Assembly: GCF_001420995.1 (NCBI RefSeq)
Contig: NZ_CP012184.1
Location: forward strand, 5,254,501-5,318,500
Direction of reading: 5' to 3'
DNA: 64,000 nt
Source of the DNA: Pseudonocardia sp. EC080619-01
GTDB taxonomy: Bacteria; Actinomycetota; Actinomycetes; Mycobacteriales; Pseudonocardiaceae
Position numbers and translations under genes: made by a program. Shown one piece after another: positions 56,955-64,000 of the stretch. Each line of letters opens with the position of its first letter. The stretch's first letter is position 1. The notes under the pieces were generated by a model. It was not told the DNA's origin. It saw only the letters and a list, made by a program, of their open reading frames with translations, and did no database searches.

Positions 56955-58567
56955 GGGACCGGCACCGGGGTCGGGTCCGGCTCCGCGGGCGCCCGCAGCC
57001 ACCGCCGGACGACGAGGAGGGACAGCGCGAACATCACCAGCGACGCGACGATGGCCAGCGGCAGCTGGAACGCGCGGAAGATGAAGTCGGCACCGGTCGG
57101 CGGCACGACGAGCGCGAGGAACGCCGAGAGCACCAGCATCGCCCGCCGGTAGCGGGGCATCGCCCGGGTCGCGACCAGCGGCAGGAGCGCCCAGAACAGG
57201 TACCACGGGTGCACGACGGGCCCGAGGAGCACCACGGCGCCGAGCCCGGCACCGGTCCCGGTGACCGGGTCGAGTCGCCCGCGCAGGCAGGCGAGCAGCA
57301 GCACCACGACGACGATCACCATCGGCACCACGAACAGGCCGCGTGCGATGGCGAGGGTGGCGTCGGTGTGGTCTCCGAGCCCGAGCACCCGCCCGATCTG
57401 CCCGGAGAGCAGGCCGACGTCGGTGCTGACCGACATCCAGCTGAGGATCTCGCTGGGCGCGGACAGGCCGCGCAGCCAGTTGAAGCCGAGCGTGGTGATC
57501 GCACTGAAGAACGTGAAGACCACCGCGGCGACGGCGGTGAGCCAGCTGATCATCACGGCCCAGTCGACCACCCGTCCGCCACGTTGCCGGACCAGGTACA
57601 CACCGACGAAGCCGAGCGCGAGCAGCGCGGGCAGCTTCACCGACGCCGCGGCCACGATCAGCGCCGCTCCGAGTGTGATCCGCCATGGTGACCGGACGCC
57701 CTCGTCCTTGCCGAGCATCACGTGCAGGCCGACCAGCATCAGCGGAATCATGATCGACTCGTTGTGGATGCCGCTGACCATGTGGAACAGCACCAGCGGG
57801 TTCGCGGCGCCGAGCCAGAGCACGAGACCGGCGTCGAGGTCGAACCGCTTCGCCAGCCGCGGCAGCACCCAGACCAGCATCGCGACGCCGGCCAGCGCCA
57901 GGATCCGGTGCTGGAAGATCCCGAGGACGACGTCGTCGCCGCTGAACGCGGTGATCACCCGGCCGAGCCCGAGGAACAGCGGGCCGTAGGGCGCCGGGGT
58001 GTCCCGCCAGATCGTCGGGATGCCTCGGGTCAGCGGGTCGTCGACGCCGAGTGCCTGCGCCGGGCCGATCGTGTACGGGTCGATCCCGCGGGCGAGCGTC
58101 GCGCTCTGTGCCAGGTAGCTGTAGATGTCCTTCGAGAACATCGGCGGGGCGAGCGCGAGCGGGATCCCCCAGAGCAGCGCCGTGCGGGTGAGCTCACGCC
58201 GCTCGGGTGCCGGGTGCTTCGCGCCGCGGGCCGTCAGCATCCGGGCGATCCACAGCCATGCCGTGACGACCATCAGCAGCCCGGCGTAGGTCACGGCGAT
58301 CGCCAGGGTCACGTTGCGGGCGGGCAGCCCGATCAGCCGCAGGCCGTTCATCGGGTGCGGTGCCGGGAAGGCGCCGGACCCCAGCGCGCTGATCCCCATC
58401 AGGATCGCGCCCGTCAGCCCCATGATCCGCGCGATGCGTGCCTGCTCGCGCAGCCCGCGCCGGGCGGTCCGCGGCGGGTCGGCGCCGGGTCCGGACGAGC
58501 CGGGCGCCGGCGCCGCTCGCGTGGAGGAGTCGTCGCGCCCGGGTGGGGCGACCTCGGGCGTCACCAT
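56951..58567 (-). CDS. mptB: MptB-family polyprenol-phosphomannose-dependent alpha-1,6-mannosyltransferase
   Basis: A 538-residue membrane glycosyltransferase with about 13 hydrophobic segments. The GT-C acidic motif appears early in the extracytoplasmic loop after the Pro-rich N-terminus (PPMFSKDIYSYLAQSATLARG). GIPTIWRDTPAPYGPLFL, NPLVLFHMVSGIHNESIMIP and VVHPWYLFWALLPL follow. In mycobacteria and corynebacteria MptB elongates the mannan core of lipoarabinomannan. The ATG has TAACCT 8 bases upstream (leaderless). The overlapping ABC genes may export a related glycolipid or precursor (inference). Confidence 0.92.
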   Translation of the reverse strand: MVTPEVAPPGRDDSSTRAAPAPGSSGPGADPPRTARRGLREQARIARIMGLTGAILMGISALGSGAFPAPHPMNGLRLIGLPARNVTLAIAVTYAGLLMVVTAWLWIARMLTARGAKHPAPERRELTRTALLWGIPLALAPPMFSKDIYSYLAQSATLARGIDPYTIGPAQALGVDDPLTRGIPTIWRDTPAPYGPLFLGLGRVITAFSGDDVVLGIFQHRILALAGVAMLVWVLPRLAKRFDLDAGLVLWLGAANPLVLFHMVSGIHNESIMIPLMLVGLHVMLGKDEGVRSPWRITLGAALIVAAASVKLPALLALGFVGVYLVRQRGGRVVDWAVMISWLTAVAAVVFTFFSAITTLGFNWLRGLSAPSEILSWMSVSTDVGLLSGQIGRVLGLGDHTDATLAIARGLFVVPMVIVVVVLLLACLRGRLDPVTGTGAGLGAVVLLGPVVHPWYLFWALLPLVATRAMPRYRRAMLVLSAFLALVVPPTGADFIFRAFQLPLAIVASLVMFALSLLVVRRWLRAPAEPDPTPVPVP

Positions 58568-58575
58568 GACCCAGC

Positions 58576-58581
58576 AGGTTA
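58576..58581 (-). promoter_or_regulatory. -10 box of mptB, predicting a leaderless mRNA
   Basis: On the minus strand TAACCT fits TANNNT and stands 8 bases before the ATG at 58567. Confidence 0.45.
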
Positions 58582-58693
58582 GTGGGGCGGCTTCCGGGCC
58601 CGGGGCCCCGGTCCTCACCGGCCGCGACCGTCCGGACGGGTGAGCCGCGTCACGACGAACGGGGGCCGGTTTTGCCCCCCGCCGGGATATCCG

Positions 58694-58707
58694 CAACACT
58701 GGTGTTG
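58694..58707 (+). promoter_or_regulatory. Candidate SufR operator overlapping the sufR start
   Basis: caacactggtgttg is a perfect 6-bp inverted repeat with a 2-base centre. It equals CAAC-N6-GTTG, the site reported for cyanobacterial SufR. Its last base is the first base of the sufR GTG codon, so bound SufR would block transcription or initiation of the suf operon, as expected for autoregulation. Confidence 0.55.
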
Positions 58708-59795
58708 TGAAAACGAACCGGACGGCGCAGACGCGCACGGACCCCGCCTGCGGGCACGGGTCCGACGCGGTGCTGCCCGCGTCCGGTAGCGGGACCCGGG
58801 CCGCGGTGGCCCGGGTGCTCATGGAGCAGGGGCCGGTCACGGCCGCCGTCGTGGCGGCCGAGCTGGAGCTCACCGAGGCCGCCGTGCGGCGGCACCTGGA
58901 CGCGCTCATCGCCGACGGCGAGGCCGAGGTCCGGGCACCCGTACGGTCCGCCCGCCCCCGCGGGCGCGGCCGTCCGGCGAAGGAGTACCTGCTGACCGAC
59001 GCGGGCCGGGTCCGCTTCGGGCACGGTTACGACGACCTGGCCACGTCGGCCCTGCGCTTCCTCGCCGAGGCGGCGGGGGACGACGCGGTGGACGCGTTCG
59101 CGCGCCGCCGCGTGCACGACCTGCTGGGCACCGAGATCACCGAGGTGGTCTCCGCCGGTGACCCGCAGGACCGCGCCGAGGTGCTGGCCCGGGTGCTGAG
59201 CGCCCGTGGCTACGCTGCGCAGACGCGCCGGGGCGGGTTCGGGGTGCAGCTGTGCCAGCACCACTGCCCGGTGGCGCACGTCGCCGCCGAGTTCCCGGAG
59301 CTCTGCGAGGCCGAGACGAAGGCGTTCGCCGAGCTGCTGGGCACCCACGTGCAGCGGCTGGCGACGATCGCACGCGGCGACGCCGCGTGCACCACACACG
59401 TCCCGCTCGAGGATCCCGAACTCCGCGCGCGGGCACGGCAGGGGGAGCGGGAGAAGGTGCCGACCCCCCGCGCCGCAGCTCCACGACCAGCAGGTTGGTC
59501 GCGGAGCGTGCAGGAGAACTCGGCGCTACCGTCCCGCGCCGTAGATCCGCAACCAGCAGGTTGGTCGCGGAGCGTGCAGGAGAACTCGGTGTCGGAGTCC
59601 CGCGCCGTAGATCCGCAACCAGCAGGTTGGTCGCGGAGCGTGCAAGAGAACTCGGCGCCGCCGTCCCGCGCCGTAGATCCGCAACCAGCTGCTTGGCTGC
59701 GGAAGATGCAAGAAGAAGAAGGCCCCGCCGAAGGCGGGACCATCTCCCACCACGGTCCCCGAAAGGGAGGCAGTCCGTATGACGACCACTCCTGA
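58707..59795 (+). CDS. sufR: Iron-sulfur-sensing repressor SufR with repeat-built C-terminal tail
   Basis: A 362-residue winged-helix regulator that leads the suf operon; mycobacterial homologues bind a [4Fe-4S] cluster and repress suf. The DNA-binding part is residues about 30-75 ([37 protein letters not shown]). Cluster-ligand candidates are Cys183, Cys187 and Cys200 in [19 protein letters not shown], with Cys228. Homologues end soon after this point. Here residues 255-342 are four 22-residue repeats (units like [18 protein letters not shown] plus four residues) encoded by exact 66-bp tandem DNA repeats, and the frame runs 17 bases into sufB. The tail is probably not functional in the regulator. 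Confidence 0.85.
   Translation: MKTNRTAQTRTDPACGHGSDAVLPASGSGTRAAVARVLMEQGPVTAAVVAAELELTEAAVRRHLDALIADGEAEVRAPVRSARPRGRGRPAKEYLLTDAGRVRFGHGYDDLATSALRFLAEAAGDDAVDAFARRRVHDLLGTEITEVVSAGDPQDRAEVLARVLSARGYAAQTRRGGFGVQLCQHHCPVAHVAAEFPELCEAETKAFAELLGTHVQRLATIARGDAACTTHVPLEDPELRARARQGEREKVPTPRAAAPRPAGWSRSVQENSALPSRAVDPQPAGWSRSVQENSVSESRAVDPQPAGWSRSVQENSAPPSRAVDPQPAAWLRKMQEEEGPAEGGTISHHGPRKGGSPYDDHS
59469..59732 (+). repeat. Four tandem 66-bp units in the sufR 3' end
   Basis: Units start at 59469, 59535, 59601 and 59667, exactly 66 bases apart. The middle two are nearly identical; the first and last carry scattered changes. Each has a dyad around aaccagcaggtt flanked by ccgc and gcgg. The period is a multiple of three, so the frame stays open. 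Confidence 0.92.
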
Positions 59796-61215
59796 AGTGC
59801 GCACCGAGCTCACCCAGGAGGAGACGATCGCGGCGCTCGGCCGGTACGACTTCGGCTGGGCCGACTCCGACGAGGCGGGTGCCATCGCGAAGCGTGGCCT
59901 CTCCTCGGAGGTCGTCGCCGACATCTCCCGCCTCAAGGACGAGCCCGAGTGGATGCTCGAGTTCCGGCAGAAGGCGCTCGACATCTTCGGCAAGAAGCCG
60001 ATGCCGCGCTGGGGCTCGGACCTGTCCGGGATCGACTTCGACAACATCAAGTACTTCGTGCGGTCCACGGAGAAGCAGGCCACCTCCTGGGAGGACCTGC
60101 CCGAGGACATCAAGAACACCTACGACAAGCTGGGCATCCCCGAGGCGGAGAAGGCCCGCCTGGTCGCCGGTGTCGCCGCGCAGTACGAGTCCGAGGTCGT
60201 CTACCACCAGATCCGCGAGGACCTGGAGGAGCAGGGCGTGGTGTTCCTGGACACCGACACCGCCCTCAAGGAGCACCCGGAGCTGTTCAAGGAGTACTTC
60301 GGCTCGGTGATCCCGAGCGGGGACAACAAGTTCTCCGCGCTGAACTCGGCCGTCTGGTCGGGTGGCTCCTTCATCTACGTGCCGCCGGGCGTGCACGTCG
60401 ACATCCCGCTGCAGGCCTACTTCCGGATCAACACCGAGAACATGGGTCAGTTCGAGCGGACGCTGATCATCGTCGACGAGGGCGCCTACGTGCACTACGT
60501 CGAGGGCTGCACCGCGCCGATCTACAAGACGGACTCGCTGCACTCGGCCGTGGTGGAGATCGTGGTGAAGAAGGGCGGCCGTTGCCGCTACACCACGATC
60601 CAGAACTGGTCGAACAACGTCTACAACCTGGTCACCAAGCGCGCCAAGGCCGAGGAGGGCGCGACCATGGAGTGGGTCGACGGCAACCTCGGTTCCAAGG
60701 TGACCATGAAGTACCCGGCCGTGTGGCTGATGGGCGAGCACGCCAAGGGTGAGGTCCTCTCGATCGCGTTCGCGGGCGAGGGCCAGCACCAGGACGCCGG
60801 CGCGAAGATGGTCCACCTGGCGCCGAACACGTCGTCGTCGATCATCTCGAAGTCGGTGGCGCGCGGCGGCGGCCGGACGTCCTACCGCGGCCTGATCCAG
60901 GTCAACCCGCGTGCGAAGAACTCCCGTTCGACGGTGAAGTGTGACGCGCTGCTGGTGGACACGATCTCGCGGTCGGACACGTACCCCTACGTCGACATCC
61001 GCAACGACGACGTGTCGATGGGGCACGAGGCCACCGTCTCGAAGGTCTCGGACGACCAGCTCTTCTACCTGATGAGCCGCGGTCTGACCGAGGACGAGGC
61101 GATGGCGATGGTGGTGCGCGGGTTCGTCGAGCCGATCGCCCGCGAGCTGCCCATGGAGTACGCGCTGGAGCTGAACCGGCTGATCGAGCTGCAGATGGAG
61201 GGTTCCGTCGGATGA
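59779..61215 (+). CDS. sufB: Fe-S cluster assembly scaffold SufB
   Basis: The main scaffold of the SUF system, building Fe-S clusters with SufC and SufD in the cytosol. The 478-residue protein has the family's landmarks: [40 protein letters not shown] and [45 protein letters not shown] contains a conserved Cys, followed by [16 protein letters not shown] and the C-terminal [23 protein letters not shown]. No intein is present, unlike some mycobacterial SufB. The ATG follows GGGAGG by about 9 bases. Confidence 0.97.
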   Translation: MTTTPEVRTELTQEETIAALGRYDFGWADSDEAGAIAKRGLSSEVVADISRLKDEPEWMLEFRQKALDIFGKKPMPRWGSDLSGIDFDNIKYFVRSTEKQATSWEDLPEDIKNTYDKLGIPEAEKARLVAGVAAQYESEVVYHQIREDLEEQGVVFLDTDTALKEHPELFKEYFGSVIPSGDNKFSALNSAVWSGGSFIYVPPGVHVDIPLQAYFRINTENMGQFERTLIIVDEGAYVHYVEGCTAPIYKTDSLHSAVVEIVVKKGGRCRYTTIQNWSNNVYNLVTKRAKAEEGATMEWVDGNLGSKVTMKYPAVWLMGEHAKGEVLSIAFAGEGQHQDAGAKMVHLAPNTSSSIISKSVARGGGRTSYRGLIQVNPRAKNSRSTVKCDALLVDTISRSDTYPYVDIRNDDVSMGHEATVSKVSDDQLFYLMSRGLTEDEAMAMVVRGFVEPIARELPMEYALELNRLIELQMEGSVG

Positions 61216-62399
61216 CGTCGGATGTTGCTGGCCTCGCCCCCGAGCTGAAGGGGGCCAAGGAGGGCCAGGGTGAGGTGCCGATCGCCTCGGCCGGCGAGCG
61301 GTTCCAGTCCTTCGACGTCGAGGCCTTCGAGGTTCCCGGCGGTCGCGAGGAGAACTGGCGGTTCACCCCGATGCGCAGGCTCAAGGGCCTGCACGACGGG
61401 TCCGCCGACCTGCAGGGCTCGGCGAAGGTCTCGGTGACCGAGACCGCCGGGGTCACCACGGAGACGGTCGGCCGCGGCGACGCACGGCTCGGCGAGGGCG
61501 GCGTGCCCTTCGACCGGGTCGCCGCCGCGGCGTGGTCCGGCTTCACCGAGGCCACGGTGGTGACGCTGGACGGCGAGAAGCTCGACCCGGTGACGATCAC
61601 CGTCGAGGGCCCCGGTGCGGGCGCGACGGCGGCCGGCCACCTGCACATCCGCACCACCCCGCACACGCAGGCGACGGTCGTCGTCGAGCACCGGGGTTCG
61701 GGTGTGCTGGCCGACAACACCGAGGTCGTCCTCGGCGACGGCTCCCGGCTGACCCTGGTGGTCACCGAGGAGTGGGCCGACGACGCCGTGCACGTCGGCG
61801 CCGAGCACTACAACGTCGGCCGTGACGCCACGCTGCGCGCGACCGCCGTCCAGCTCGGCGGCGACCTGGTCCGGGTGTCGTCGACGATCCGGTACGCGGG
61901 TCCCGGCGGGGACGCCGAGCTGCTCGGCCTGGGCTTCACCGACGCCGGGCAGCACCTCGAGCAGCGGCTGCTCGTGGACCACGCGGTCCCGAACTGCAAG
62001 TCGAACGTGCTGTACAAGAACGCGCTGCAGAGCGACTCGAAGGACTCCGCGCACGTGGTGTGGATCGGCGACGTGCTGATCCGGGCCGCGGCGGAGAACA
62101 CCGAGACGTTCGAGTTCAACCGGAACCTGGTGCTCACCGAGCACGCCCGTGCCGACTCGGTCCCGAACCTCGAGATCGAGACCGGCGAGATCGTGAGCGC
62201 CGGTCACGCGAGCGCGACCGGCCGGTTCGACGACGAGCAGCTGTTCTACCTGCGCAGCCGCGGCATCCCCGAGGACCAGGCCCGGCGACTCGTCGTCCGG
62301 GGCTTCTTCGGCGAGATCCTGAACAAGATCACCCTCCCCGAGCTGCGCGAGCGCCTCGAGGCGGCCGTCGAGGCCGAGCTGGCCATCACGGGCGCCTGA
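61212..62399 (+). CDS. sufD: Fe-S cluster assembly protein SufD
   Basis: A 395-residue SufD that pairs with SufB as the scaffold's second subunit. Its C-terminal core matches Suf[42 protein letters not shown] and [20 protein letters not shown], while the N-terminal half is shorter and variable ([14 protein letters not shown]). The ATG overlaps the sufB stop by 4 bases, giving equal translation of the partners. Confidence 0.96.
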   Translation: MTSDVAGLAPELKGAKEGQGEVPIASAGERFQSFDVEAFEVPGGREENWRFTPMRRLKGLHDGSADLQGSAKVSVTETAGVTTETVGRGDARLGEGGVPFDRVAAAAWSGFTEATVVTLDGEKLDPVTITVEGPGAGATAAGHLHIRTTPHTQATVVVEHRGSGVLADNTEVVLGDGSRLTLVVTEEWADDAVHVGAEHYNVGRDATLRATAVQLGGDLVRVSSTIRYAGPGGDAELLGLGFTDAGQHLEQRLLVDHAVPNCKSNVLYKNALQSDSKDSAHVVWIGDVLIRAAAENTETFEFNRNLVLTEHARADSVPNLEIETGEIVSAGHASATGRFDDEQLFYLRSRGIPEDQARRLVVRGFFGEILNKITLPELRERLEAAVEAELAITGA

Positions 62400-62451
62400 G
62401 CGCAACCGGCGAAGCGACCATCGGGCACTGCGACCACCACGGAAAGAGAAG

Positions 62452-64000
<1,549 letters not shown>

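Noticed and set aside
59469-59732. CRISPR array at the sufR end
   Set aside because: The 66-bp units are contiguous copies without unique spacers and they are translated in frame, so this is a tandem repeat.

Overview
This window is about 74-75% G+C (judged by eye) and carries a housekeeping segment of an actinobacterial chromosome. Codon use with G/C at almost every third position, GTG/TTG starts, and actinobacterial markers (MihF, RbpA, WhiA, OpcA, a helicase-dead PriA, an MptB-type mannosyltransferase, a SufR-led suf operon) all point that way. From memory of the genome, the gene order matches the Mycobacterium tuberculosis block running from carB/pyrF through mihF-gmk-rpoZ-coaBC-metK, priA-fmt-rsmB-rpe-rib, uvrC-rapZ-yvcK-whiA, gap-pgk-tpi-secG, pgl-opcA-zwf-tal-tkt/ctaB and mptB/sufR-sufBDCS. 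The mycobacterial PE/PPE genes and lipoproteins are absent. I infer a member of the Pseudonocardiaceae, probably Pseudonocardia or a close relative; the genus is not proven by the sequence.

Layout. 1-5 kb: 3' part of carB, pyrF, then mihF, gmk, rpoZ and coaBC (pyrimidine synthesis, nucleoid protein, GMP kinase, RNA polymerase omega, CoA synthesis). 6.4-8.5 kb: a small secreted SH3-like protein divergent from metK. 8.6-14.4 kb: priA, def, fmt, rsmB. 14.5-19.5 kb: rpe and the riboflavin genes ribD-ribE-ribBA-ribH plus a PH-domain membrane protein. 19.5-25.4 kb: a DUF2786 protein (minus strand), then uvrC-rapZ-yvcK-whiA with overlapping ends. 26.5-32.5 kb: glycolytic gap-pgk-tpiA, secG, rbpA, a TylF-like methyltransferase and a TrpB2-type synthase. 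32.5-35.8 kb, minus strand: a DoxX-like protein, a patatin-like lipase and purT, with a decayed PII (GlnB/GlnK) tail on the plus strand. 35.9-44.2 kb, minus strand: the pentose phosphate operon tkt-tal-pgi-zwf-opcA-pgl. 44.5-58.6 kb: ctaB (plus), then minus-strand amidase, S9 peptidase, quinone oxidoreductase, an ABC exporter with a LolA/RseB-like secreted partner, ctaA, a DUF418 membrane protein, and a second ABC exporter coupled to an MptB-type mannosyltransferase. 58.7-64.0 kb: sufR-sufB-sufD-sufC-sufS, with sufS cut by the window end.

Most genes are conventional. The unexplained structure lies mainly in repeats at gene ends: an 85-bp palindromic element present twice with two mismatches on either side of the DUF418 gene; a 66-bp unit repeated four times in frame that extends SufR into sufB; tandem repeats spanning the stop codons of pyrF and ctaA; and a palindrome inside an amidase. 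Other items are the PII remnant, a Pgi homologue that seems to have lost its catalytic signatures, a CAAC-N6-GTTG palindrome overlapping the sufR start codon, and a set of genes whose -10 boxes sit 6-10 bases before the start codon, implying leaderless or very short-leader mRNAs. I see no CRISPR array, phage, insertion sequence, tRNA or rRNA, and no clear new defence or biosynthetic system.
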